From: Tropicimonas sp047971885
Lineage (GTDB): Bacteria > Pseudomonadota > Alphaproteobacteria > Rhodobacterales > Rhodobacteraceae
Assembly: GCF_047971885.1 (NCBI RefSeq)
Contig: NZ_JBKEAE010000181.1
Span: 1 to 21,435 of the forward strand
Reading direction: 5' to 3'
DNA: 21,435 nucleotides
How positions within the stretch are numbered: position 1 is the stretch's first letter; each line of letters begins with the position of its first letter. A model generated the notes under the pieces. It was given only the letters and a program-made list of their open reading frames with translations. It searched no databases and was not told the DNA's origin. This document shows, in pieces, positions 8,492-15,323 of this stretch. A program made the translations under genes and the position numbers.

Positions 8492-9748
8492 CTACTGTTG
8501 TGGCGCGTACCAGCTTGCCAGACCGTCCTGCAGACGGCTGGCAGCTTCTTCGGGCGTCTCCGCACCCTTGATCACCTGTGCCGAGGCGTTCCACGTCTCG
8601 TTTTCGAGGTTCGGTGTGCCCCGCGACAGGATCTGATAGGTCGACCGGATGGTGCTCTCGCAATCGCTCCTCCACGAGACGAACTCCTGCGCCAGCGGGT
8701 CCTCCATCGCCACCTCGTGGTTCGAAAGCGAGAAGAACCCGGGCAGCGCGTTGGCGTAGAGCGAAGCGAATTCCTCGGAACCTACCCAGTTGAGGAAGGC
8801 CTTCGCGGCCTCGGCATTGGGCGAGGCGGCGTTGAGCCCGATGGCGATGTCGGTATGATCCGAGATGTAGCAGGTATCGCCCTCGGCGACGACCGGCGGC
8901 GGGAAGGCGCCCATCTCGAAATCGGCCTGGGTGTTGAAGCCCGAGATTTCCCACGAACCGGTCGGATAGATCGCGGCGCGCCCGAGGGTGAAGAGGTTCT
9001 GGCTGTCGGGATAGGTCTGCGCCTCGAACCCGTCGCCGAGGTAATCCTTCCAGCGTGCAAGCTGCCGGTAGGGCGCGACCCACGCGTCGTCGGTCAGCTT
9101 CTGCTCGCCCCTGATCAGCGCCAGGCGGCCTTCCTCGCCTTTCCAGTAGTTCGGGCCGATGTTCTGATACCCCATGGTCGCGGCTTCCCACTGGTCGTTG
9201 GTGCCCATCGCCATTGGAATGTAGGTGCCGTCCTCGGCGATCCTGTCGAGCACGGAAAAGAACTCGTCGACGGTTTTCGGCGGCTCGATCCCAAGTTCGG
9301 CAAAGGCTTCCTTGTTGTAGAGGAAGCCGTGGATCACACTGGCCATCGGCACGCAGAATGTGGCCGATCCGTCATCGGTCTGCCATGCCGACTTGGCCAC
9401 GCCCGAGAAGTTGGCCATCGCCTCCAGGTCGCTCAGATCGGCCAGCTTGCCGCCATCGTAAAGCGCAAGCGATGCGTCGAAGGGACGGCAGGTGATGAGA
9501 TCGCCGGCCGAGCCCGCGTCGAGCTTGGAGTTCAGCACGGCGTTGTATTCGGCCGGTGCCGAGGGGGTGAAGTTGAGCCGGACACCCGGATGGGCGGCCT
9601 CGAAGGCGGGAATGATCTTGTCCTGCCACAATGTCAGGTCGTCGTTGCGCCAGCTTTCGATGGTCAGCGTGACGTCCTGCGCGAATGCCGGAATCGCGGT
9701 CAGCGATGTACCGGCAAGCAATGCCGCGCCGATGATTGATCTTTTCAT
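8492..9748 (-). CDS. Periplasmic sugar-binding protein, family 1 (UgpB/MalE-like)
   Basis: 418 residues from ATG at 9748, supported by a purine-rich GGGAGAGAGAAG run just upstream. A clear Sec signal peptide MKRSIIGAALLAG...AFA is cleaved after Ala23, leaving QDVTL at the mature N-terminus. The mature part shows the bilobed binding-protein pattern of extracellular solute-binding family 1: NDDLTLWQDKIIPAFEAAHPGV, GDLITCRPFD, FLYNKEAFAELGIEPPKTVDEF and a C-terminal LNWVGSEEF segment. Four Cys remain in the mature protein and could form disulfides in the periplasm. It ends with TAG, a true stop in this genome, followed by the intercistronic hairpin. It lies 49 bases after the murQ-like gene, in the same operon. 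The ligand is probably GlcNAc, MurNAc or a small oligomer, inferred only from the neighbours. Confidence 0.92.
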   Translation of the reverse strand: MKRSIIGAALLAGTSLTAIPAFAQDVTLTIESWRNDDLTLWQDKIIPAFEAAHPGVRLNFTPSAPAEYNAVLNSKLDAGSAGDLITCRPFDASLALYDGGKLADLSDLEAMANFSGVAKSAWQTDDGSATFCVPMASVIHGFLYNKEAFAELGIEPPKTVDEFFSVLDRIAEDGTYIPMAMGTNDQWEAATMGYQNIGPNYWKGEEGRLALIRGEQKLTDDAWVAPYRQLARWKDYLGDGFEAQTYPDSQNLFTLGRAAIYPTGSWEISGFNTQADFEMGAFPPPVVAEGDTCYISDHTDIAIGLNAASPNAEAAKAFLNWVGSEEFASLYANALPGFFSLSNHEVAMEDPLAQEFVSWRSDCESTIRSTYQILSRGTPNLENETWNASAQVIKGAETPEEAASRLQDGLASWYAPQQ

Positions 9749-9797
9749 GTCTTCTCTCTCCCTGTTGAATGCGTTTGACGGTCCTGCCCGCCGGTAT

Positions 9798-10682
9798 TCA
9801 GATCCGTGCCAAGGCGGCGCGCAGGCGCCCCCCCGATTGTTCGAGCAGCTCCCCGGCCGCCGCCGGCGAACCGACACCCGCCGCCAGCAGCACGGCCGGC
9901 TTGACCGCCCCGCCGGATTCGGCAAGGCAGGCCTGCGCCCTGTCCGGCGAAACCGCCGCGATCCGGGCGACCATGCCCGCCGCCCGCTGACGCAGCTTGG
10001 CATTGTCGGCCCGCAGGTTGACCATCATCCCGTCATGCACATGACCGAGCGCAACGCCCATCAGCGTCGACATGACATTGAGCGCCACCTTCTGCGCCGT
10101 TCCTGCCCCCATACGGGTCGAACCCGCGATCACCTCGGGCGGGGTCGCCAGCAGGATCGCCACATCGGCCCCGTCGAACATCGGCGCGCCTTCGTTGTTG
10201 GCGATGGCGATGGTCCGGCCACCCCGCTGCCGCGCCACATCGAGAAACGCCAGTGGATAGGGTGTCGTCCCGCTTGCGCTGAGCGCGATGACCACGTCGC
10301 CGGAAGAAACGCGCCCGGCAGCGGCCCGCGCGGCCGCAACGTCGTCCTCGGTATCGCCGGGCATATGCGCGCCGGTCGGAACGCCGCCGGCCATGCTGAT
10401 ATTCACCCTGTCGGCATCCAGACCGAAAGTGGCCCCAAGCTCCGACGCATCGGCCAGCGCCATCAGGCCGGACGACCCCGCCGCCACATAATGAAGGTTG
10501 CGTCCCGCCCGAATGGCGCCGGCCATCAGTTCGGCGCCCCGCGCCAGCGCGTCGCCGGCCCGCATGATCGACCCGATCGCCGCCTTCTGTCCGGCAAGAA
10601 GAACCTCGGCAACCTCGGGAAGCGGGCGCGTGTCGAGACCGGGCGCGTCAGGATGCAGTTCCTCGGTCGTTCGGCGATTCAT
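9798..10682 (-). CDS. murQ: MurQ-like N-acetylmuramic acid 6-phosphate etherase (divergent)
   Basis: 294 residues from ATG at 10682, chosen because GGGGGA lies 5 bases upstream and homology begins there; an in-frame ATG 24 codons further up falls inside the operator-like repeats. MurQ cleaves the D-lactyl ether of MurNAc-6-P to GlcNAc-6-P by elimination and hydration in the cytoplasm. The SIS fold is clear: AAGSSG (67-72), DASE with Glu81 aligning with E. coli catalytic Glu83, DTEDD with Glu112 aligning with Glu114, SASGTTPY, and GSTRMGAGTAQK. Departures from the classical family are GSSGLMA for GTSGRLG, SGTTPY for SGRTPY, and loss of the CPP after the catalytic Glu. The two catalytic acids are kept, so an etherase or lyase role is likely, but the exact substrate may differ. 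It is the first gene of the transporter arm. Confidence 0.85.
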   Translation of the reverse strand: MNRRTTEELHPDAPGLDTRPLPEVAEVLLAGQKAAIGSIMRAGDALARGAELMAGAIRAGRNLHYVAAGSSGLMALADASELGATFGLDADRVNISMAGGVPTGAHMPGDTEDDVAAARAAAGRVSSGDVVIALSASGTTPYPLAFLDVARQRGGRTIAIANNEGAPMFDGADVAILLATPPEVIAGSTRMGAGTAQKVALNVMSTLMGVALGHVHDGMMVNLRADNAKLRQRAAGMVARIAAVSPDRAQACLAESGGAVKPAVLLAAGVGSPAAAGELLEQSGGRLRAALARI

Positions 10683-10713
10683 TGGTTCCCCCCTGCGGCA
10701 CGTTGACAGAACA

Positions 10714-10732
10714 ATACCTTTTAAATACCTTT
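10714..10732 (-). promoter_or_regulatory. Tandem operator-like repeats, murQ side
   Basis: On the minus strand AAAGGTAT occurs twice (plus 10732-10725 and 10721-10714) exactly 11 bases apart, that is, about one helical turn. The copies lie 32 bases or more upstream of the murQ start. The same element with the same phasing occurs facing the other way on the kinase side, which suggests a protein-binding site rather than chance. Confidence 0.6.
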
Positions 10733-10774
10733 TGTCCACCATATTTTTCTGCATATAGTCGAAATAGCCCGAAT

Positions 10775-10790
10775 ACTATCTTTTGATAGT
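10775..10790. promoter_or_regulatory. Central palindrome ACTATC-TTTT-GATAGT
   Basis: Perfect 6-base arms (10775-10780 and 10785-10790) around TTTT, almost at the midpoint of the divergent region. It overlaps the possible -35 TTGATA of the kinase arm. Dyad symmetry fits a dimeric GntR/HutC regulator, which the cluster encodes. Candidate operator only. Confidence 0.45.
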
Positions 10791-10835
10791 GGATCACCCC
10801 GGAATTGTAGATAAAATATCGCTTCAAAACCGACA

Positions 10836-10854
10836 ATAGGTATTATAAAGGTAT
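10836..10854 (+). promoter_or_regulatory. Tandem operator-like repeats, kinase side
   Basis: ATAGGTAT (10836-10843) and AAAGGTAT (10847-10854) lie 11 bases apart. The second copy includes the kinase Shine-Dalgarno and ends 3 bases before the ATG. A bound regulator here would cover the start-of-message region. Confidence 0.6.
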
Positions 10855-10857
10855 CCC

Positions 10858-11733
10858 ATGCAGCACGCTTCGCCCCAGATTCTGATCGGCGTCGACGGAG
10901 GTGGAACCTCCTGTCGCGTCGCATTGGCTGTCGACGGCGAACGCTTCGATTGCAGGCGCGGGCCGGCCAATGTTTCAACCGACTTCGCAGGCGCGGTCGC
11001 GACCGTTCTGGCGGCGCTGGCGGACGCCGCCGATTCGGCAGGCCTGACAATGGGCGATATCGCGCGGGCCACCGCCCACGTGGGCCTTGCCGGCGTCATG
11101 AGTCCCGCCATTGCCAGCCGGGTCGCCGCGGAATTGCCGGTCGGCCGGGTTTGCGTCACCGACGACCGGCCCACCACCGTTGCGGGGGCGCTTGGCGATG
11201 CCGACGGGGCGGTTGCCGCCATCGGCACCGGCTCGTTCCTCGGACGGCAGGTCGCGGGGCGGATAACCGGCCTCGGGGGCTGGGGGTTCTACATCGGCGA
11301 TCAGGCCGCCGGGGCGTGGCTCATGCGCCGCGCCTTCGAGGAGCTGATGCTGGCGGTCGACGGTCTGGCCGAGATGACGCCCTTTGCCGGCGCGTTGCTG
11401 GCCGAACACGGAAACGACCCCGGCGCGGTGGTGCAGTTTTCGCTGCGCTCCCGGCCGGTCGATTACGCGCGGCTGGCCGTACGCATCGTCGATGCCGCCG
11501 AAGCGGGCGATCCGCTGGCGACAAGGTTGATGACGGAAGGGGCGGCCTATATCCGCCGCGGGCTCGACCGGCTGGGCTGGACGCCGGCCGAACCGCTTTG
11601 CCTGACCGGCGGGCTGGGGCCGGCCTATGGTCGCTGGCTTGGCCTCGCGTCGATCCCGCCGCGCGGGACGGCGCTCGACGGCGCATTGATTCTCGCCGCC
11701 AGATTGCGCGCAAGGGAGGAAGACGGTGCATGA
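10858..11733 (+). CDS. BadF/BadG-type N-acetylamino-sugar kinase (GlcNAc/MurNAc kinase)
   Basis: 291 residues. The phosphate-1 loop is GVDGGGTSCRV (11-21), with TDDRPT (101-106) carrying the likely catalytic Asp. Phosphate-2 is AAIGTGSF (120-127), followed by GGWGFYIGDQAAGAW (140-154), typical of this sugar-kinase group, and the adenosine motif LTGGLGPAY lies near 246-254. Members phosphorylate GlcNAc at O6; Clostridium acetobutylicum MurK, of the same family, phosphorylates both GlcNAc and MurNAc. Imported sugar arrives unphosphorylated through the ABC system, so a cytoplasmic kinase is required before MurQ and NagA. The start at 10858 has AAAGG six bases upstream. Its stop overlaps the GntR start (ATGA). 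Glucosamine kinase (GspK) is the alternative, but NagA in the same operon favours an N-acetylated substrate. Confidence 0.88.
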   Translation: MQHASPQILIGVDGGGTSCRVALAVDGERFDCRRGPANVSTDFAGAVATVLAALADAADSAGLTMGDIARATAHVGLAGVMSPAIASRVAAELPVGRVCVTDDRPTTVAGALGDADGAVAAIGTGSFLGRQVAGRITGLGGWGFYIGDQAAGAWLMRRAFEELMLAVDGLAEMTPFAGALLAEHGNDPGAVVQFSLRSRPVDYARLAVRIVDAAEAGDPLATRLMTEGAAYIRRGLDRLGWTPAEPLCLTGGLGPAYGRWLGLASIPPRGTALDGALILAARLRAREEDGA

Positions 11734-12494
11734 GCGTTGACGCCTTCCTCACCCCCGCCAACTGGATGGAGGGCGGCGCCGGCCCCCGCTACGTGCGGCT
11801 GCGCAGGCGGATCGAGGATGGCATCGCCCGGAGGATATTCACGCCCGACGTGCCGCTGCCGCCCGAACGCGAGATCGCGGCGATGACCGGGCTGTCGCGG
11901 GTCACCGTACGCAAGGCGATACAGGATCTGGTCGAACGCGGCATCGTCGTCCAGCGGCAGGGTTCGGGATCGTTCGTGAAGGCGACCGGGCAGCGGGTCG
12001 AGCAATCGCTTTCGCGCCTCACCTCGTTCACCGAGGACATGGCGCGGCGCGGCATGGACACGCAGGCGACATGGCTCGAACGCGGCGTCTTCGTCCCCTC
12101 GCCCGAGGAGGTGGTGGCGCTTGCCCTGCCGTCGGGCGATTCCGTGGCCCGGCTGTCGCGCCTGCGCAGCGCGGGCGGCCGGCCGATGGCCATCGAACGG
12201 GCCGCGCTGCCGCTCGATATCCTGCCCGATCCGCTGCGGGTCGAAACATCGCTCTACGAGGAACTCGAACGGCTCGGCGCCCGCCCGGTGCGGGCGTTAC
12301 AGAAAATCTCGGCGATAAACCTGGGCGCCGACGAGGCCCGCCTGCTGAATCTGGAACCGCGCGACGCCGGCCTCCGGATCGAGCGCCGCTCCTATCTCGA
12401 CAACGGCCGCGTCGCCGAATTTACCCGATCCACCTATCGCGGCGACGCCTACGATTTCGTGGCCGAGTTGCGACTAGCCAAAAGACAGGACTGA
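11730..12494 (+). CDS. GntR-family regulator, HutC/UTRA subfamily (NagR/DasR-like)
   Basis: 254 residues. The N-terminal winged helix (about 20-84) contains the helix-turn-helix REIAAMTGLSRVTVRKAIQDLV (47-68), split here only for description, and a wing GIVVQRQGSGSFV. The UTRA ligand-binding domain (about 95-248) begins LTSFTEDMARRGMDT, the HutC-subfamily hallmark, and ends with the RSTYRGDAYDF strand. Relatives NagR/YvoA and DasR repress GlcNAc genes and release DNA on binding GlcN-6-P or GlcNAc-6-P. The start ATG overlaps the kinase stop and has GGAGGA (11715-11720) upstream. The gene lies inside the operon, so autoregulation is likely. Targets are probably the repeats and palindrome at 10714-10854. 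Confidence 0.93.
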   Translation: MSVDAFLTPANWMEGGAGPRYVRLRRRIEDGIARRIFTPDVPLPPEREIAAMTGLSRVTVRKAIQDLVERGIVVQRQGSGSFVKATGQRVEQSLSRLTSFTEDMARRGMDTQATWLERGVFVPSPEEVVALALPSGDSVARLSRLRSAGGRPMAIERAALPLDILPDPLRVETSLYEELERLGARPVRALQKISAINLGADEARLLNLEPRDAGLRIERRSYLDNGRVAEFTRSTYRGDAYDFVAELRLAKRQD

Positions 12495-12496
12495 CC

Positions 12497-13528
12497 ATGC
12501 TGGACAACCAGACCCAGATGCGGCGCGAGATCGACGAGATCCCGGCCGCCGTCGACCGCCTGCTGTCGACCGGCAGCACCGCCATCGCCAACGCGGCCCT
12601 TGCCGCCGCCGCGCGCGACCCGGCCTTTGCCATCACCATCGCGCGCGGATCGTCCGATCACGCCTGCACCTATTTCAAATACGCAAGCGAACTGTTGCTG
12701 GGGCTGGCGGTCGCCTCGGTCGGCCCCTCGGTCGCCTCGATCTACGGGGCGGAGCTTCGCCTGAGAAAAAGCCTCTGCATCGCCGTTTCGCAATCGGGGA
12801 AAAGCCCCGATATCGTCGAACTTGCCCAGACCGCCCGGCGCGATGGCGCGCTGACGATGGCGATCACCAACCACCGCCATTCTCCGCTGGCCGAAAGCTG
12901 CAGCCACACGCTCGACATTCTGGCCGGACCGGAAAGGTCGGTCGCCGCCACCAAGACATTCGTCAACTCGGTTGTCGCCGGACTGCTGCTTCTGGCCGAA
13001 TGGAAGGGCGACGGCGAACTGATCGCCGCCCTGCGCCGGCTGCCCACGCTGCTGGAGCGCGCAACCCGGATCGACTGGCCGGAGGTGCGCGGCGCCATCG
13101 GCGGCGAGCATTCGCTCTTTACCCTCGGGCGCGGCCCCTCCTGGGCAATGTCGAACGAGGCGGCGCTGAAGTTCAAGGAAACCTGCCAGCTTCACGCCGA
13201 AAGCTATTCCTCGGCCGAGGTGTTGCACGGGCCGGTCTCCATCGTCGGCGAGGGGTTTCCGGTCCTGTGTTTCGCCGCCGCCGACGCGGCGGAAAAGACC
13301 GTGACCGAGATCGCCGATCAGATCGCGCAAAAGGGCGCGCGGGTTTTCGTTTCGAGCCCGGGCGCCCGGCACGCGACACCCATCGACCACGTTCGCACCG
13401 ATCACCCGCTGACCGATCCGGTCAGCCTGATCGTTTCGTTCTATTCGATGGTCGAACGTTTCGCGGTGTCGCGCGGTATCGATCCCGACGCCCCGCGTCA
13501 CCTGAGAAAGGTGACGGAAACGCTATGA
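12497..13528 (+). CDS. SIS-domain glucosamine-6-phosphate deaminase (NagB-II type)
   Basis: 343 residues, two SIS domains, matching the isomerase half of GlmS without the glutaminase half. Motifs are ARGSSDHA (49-56), SQSGKSPD (98-105), SVAATKTF (148-155), GRGPSW (211-216), EAALKFKE (221-228, Glu228 aligning with GlmS Glu488), EVLHGP (241-246, His244 aligning with GlmS His504), and a C-terminal RHLRKVTETL whose Lys338 aligns with GlmS Lys603. Lacking the glutamine amidotransferase domain, it should run in the catabolic direction, GlcN-6-P to fructose-6-P plus ammonia. Placement just before nagA and after the GlcNAc regulator supports this over AgaS-type tagatose chemistry. Start two bases after the GntR stop. 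Confidence 0.88.
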   Translation: MLDNQTQMRREIDEIPAAVDRLLSTGSTAIANAALAAAARDPAFAITIARGSSDHACTYFKYASELLLGLAVASVGPSVASIYGAELRLRKSLCIAVSQSGKSPDIVELAQTARRDGALTMAITNHRHSPLAESCSHTLDILAGPERSVAATKTFVNSVVAGLLLLAEWKGDGELIAALRRLPTLLERATRIDWPEVRGAIGGEHSLFTLGRGPSWAMSNEAALKFKETCQLHAESYSSAEVLHGPVSIVGEGFPVLCFAAADAAEKTVTEIADQIAQKGARVFVSSPGARHATPIDHVRTDHPLTDPVSLIVSFYSMVERFAVSRGIDPDAPRHLRKVTETL

Positions 13529-14679
13529 GAAACCCGGCAACCGCCTTTGTCGGAGCCGAGATCTTCGACGGAAACAGCCTGCGCACCGGTTGTGCCCTGC
13601 TGCTGGACGGGGCCGAGGTCGCGGCGATCCTGCCGCAAGGCGAGGTTCCGGCGGACGCAATGCGGCGCGAGGTATCGGGCACGCTGGCGCCGGGGTTCGT
13701 CGACCTTCAGGTGAACGGCGGTGGCGGCGTGATGTTCAACGATACGCAGACCGTCGCGGCGCTTGCCACCATCGCCGGTGCCCATGCGTCGCTCGGATCG
13801 ACCGCCATCCTGCCAACGCTGATCACCGATACACCCGAACACACCCGTGCCGCCATCGCCGCCACCCGCGAGGCGATCGCGCAGGGCGTGCCCGGCATCG
13901 CGGGGCTGCACCTTGAGGGCCCGCATCTGTCGATTGCCCGCAAGGGGGCGCACGATCCGTCGCTGATCCGGCCGATGGCGCCGTCGGACCTCGACATGCT
14001 GATCGGGGCTGCGGCGGACCTGCCGGCCCTGATGCTGACGGTCGCCCCGGAAAGCGTGACGCCGGCCCAGATCCAAGCGCTCGCCGATGCCGGCGCTGTG
14101 GTCTCGCTCGGCCATACCGACAGCGATTTCGCCACCTGTATCGCCGCTGCCGATGCCGGCGCCCGTTGCGTGACGCATCTGTTCAACGCGATGAGCCAGC
14201 TTGGGCATCGCGCGCCCGGCCTCGTCGGGGCGGCGCTGGACGACGGGCGGCTTTCGGCCGGGCTGATCGCCGACCTGCTGCATGTCCATCCGGCGGCGAT
14301 CCGCATCGCGCTTGCCGCCAAGACCGGGCCGGGGCGGATTTTCCTCGTCACCGACGCGATGGCACCGGCCGGAACCGACGCCGGTCATTTCGTGCTGAAC
14401 GGTCGCCGCATCGAACGCGGCGACGGCAGGCTGACGCTGGCGGACGGCACGCTGGCCGGTGCCGATCTCGACATGGCGACGGCGATCCGCAACCTGACGG
14501 AAAACTCCGGCCTGCCACACGCCGGAGCACTGGCCATGGCAACCTCGATCCCCGCCGACCTGATGGGCCTGGGCGACATCCATGGCCGGCTGTCGCCGGG
14601 CCGCCGGGCCGATTTCGTCCACCTCGATCCGCAGGGCGAATTGCGCGGCGTCTGGTGTGCCGGCCAACCCGTTGCCTGA
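13525..14679 (+). CDS. nagA: N-acetylglucosamine-6-phosphate deacetylase
   Basis: 384 residues, the usual NagA length. The amidohydrolase fold shows DLQVNGGGGVMFND (60-73, Gln62 as in E. coli, replacing the first metal ligand pair), LEGPH (130-134, metal Glu131), GHTDSD (196-201, His197), THLFNAM (217-223, His218) and VTDAMAPAG (275-283, catalytic Asp277). It hydrolyses GlcNAc-6-P to GlcN-6-P and acetate in the cytoplasm, feeding the SIS deaminase encoded just upstream. The start overlaps the upstream stop (ATGA). It is the last gene of the plus-strand arm. No clear terminator follows before rpsO. All expected catalytic residues are present, so activity is expected. Confidence 0.96.
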   Translation: MRNPATAFVGAEIFDGNSLRTGCALLLDGAEVAAILPQGEVPADAMRREVSGTLAPGFVDLQVNGGGGVMFNDTQTVAALATIAGAHASLGSTAILPTLITDTPEHTRAAIAATREAIAQGVPGIAGLHLEGPHLSIARKGAHDPSLIRPMAPSDLDMLIGAAADLPALMLTVAPESVTPAQIQALADAGAVVSLGHTDSDFATCIAAADAGARCVTHLFNAMSQLGHRAPGLVGAALDDGRLSAGLIADLLHVHPAAIRIALAAKTGPGRIFLVTDAMAPAGTDAGHFVLNGRRIERGDGRLTLADGTLAGADLDMATAIRNLTENSGLPHAGALAMATSIPADLMGLGDIHGRLSPGRRADFVHLDPQGELRGVWCAGQPVA

Positions 14680-14716
14680 CGAAAGCGAATTGCCGCCGCG
14701 CGCCGCAAAATAGGGG

Positions 14717-14745
14717 TTTCGCCGCCGGTGGTTTTCCCCTATACG
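14717..14745 (+). promoter_or_regulatory. Candidate promoter of rpsO
   Basis: TTTCGC (14717-14722), 17 bases, then TATACG (14740-14745). The sequence from the -10 onward, TATACGCGCCCATCTG, closely resembles TACACGCGCCCAATCTG upstream of pnp (16931-16947), supporting a shared promoter form. Confidence 0.4.
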
Positions 14746-14843
14746 CGCCCATCTGCGCCGTTTCGGCGCGAAAACCTCTCCACGGGCCCTGCTGGACGAC
14801 ATCCCGGCCTGCGCCATGAACCCTGAAGCTGAAGGAGACCCCG

Positions 14844-15113
14844 ATGTCGATCACAGTCGAAGATAAAGCCCGCGTTCTCAAGGATTTTGCGACCAGGGAG
14901 GGCGACACCGGCTCACCCGAGGTTCAGGTCGCGATCCTGACCTCGCGCATCAATACGCTGACCGAGCATTTCAAGACCCACAAGAAGGACAACCACTCGC
15001 GCCGTGGTCTTCTGAAGCTCGTCGCGCAGCGCCGCAAGCTGCTGGACTACCTCAAGCGCAAGGACGAGCCCCGCTATCAGGATCTCATCCAGCGTCTGAG
15101 CATCCGCCGCTGA
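14844..15113 (+). CDS. rpsO: 30S ribosomal protein uS15
   Basis: 89 residues, exactly the standard S15 length. MSITVEDKARVLKDFATREGDTGSPEVQVAIL and the HKKDNHSRRGLLKLVAQRRKLLDYLK region are diagnostic; the latter includes the conserved H-D-S/R residues that contact 16S rRNA h20-h22. S15 is a primary binder of the central domain of 16S rRNA. AAGGAGA (14831-14837) supports the start. The usual neighbours truB (upstream) and pnp (directly downstream) are not adjacent: nagA lies before it and putP after it. A strong terminator follows. Confidence 0.98.
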   Translation: MSITVEDKARVLKDFATREGDTGSPEVQVAILTSRINTLTEHFKTHKKDNHSRRGLLKLVAQRRKLLDYLKRKDEPRYQDLIQRLSIRR

Positions 15114-15137
15114 GGCAGAACGACCGCCACTTACGGA

Positions 15138-15168
15138 AAAACGCCCGCGTGACCCACGCGGGCGTTTT
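15138..15168 (+). terminator. Rho-independent terminator of rpsO
   Basis: AAAACGCCCGCGTG (15138-15151) pairs perfectly with CACGCGGGCGTTTT (15155-15168) around a 3-base loop. The final T4 forms the tail. It should end most rpsO transcripts before putP and so uncouples rpsO from pnp. Confidence 0.92.
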
Positions 15169-15323
15169 CATATGCGCTGCCGAATCCGGCACTCAACCCG
15201 TGTTTCGGCGCGCTTCGTTGCCAGTGGCGCCGGATCCGGCACACTGGGACAAGGGGCTGTCCTTGTTCACAGGTTCGTGCAACTCTGGCGCGAAGTGGTG
15301 CGTATCAAGATAAGGAGTGTTGC
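15169..15323 (+). other. Gap before putP
   Basis: Contains a 12-base palindrome GCCGGATCCGGC (15229-15240) and two copies of an ATCCGGCAC word (15184 and 15234 regions). Near the end AAGGAG (about 15312-15317) is the Shine-Dalgarno of putP. I cannot place a convincing promoter, and I see no small gene. Confidence 0.35.

Larger units (their letters stand above)
10683..10857. promoter_or_regulatory. Divergent control region between murQ-like and kinase genes
   Basis: This 175-base AT-rich stretch lies in otherwise GC-rich DNA and must carry the promoters for both arms. It holds two pairs of AAGGTAT-type repeats, one near each gene, and a central palindrome (separate entries). A possible plus-strand promoter is TTGATA (10783-10788) with TAGATA or TAAAAT (10808-10817); the spacing is longer than ideal. 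I cannot place the minus-strand promoter with confidence. SD for the kinase is AAAGG (10847-10851); SD for murQ is GGGGGA on the minus strand (plus 10693-10688). Confidence 0.7.

Noticed and set aside
10683..10754. Longer murQ start (24 more codons, to 10754)
   Set aside because: The extra codons fall in the AT-rich repeats of the control region and lack homology to MurQ; a good ribosome-binding site precedes the start at 10682.
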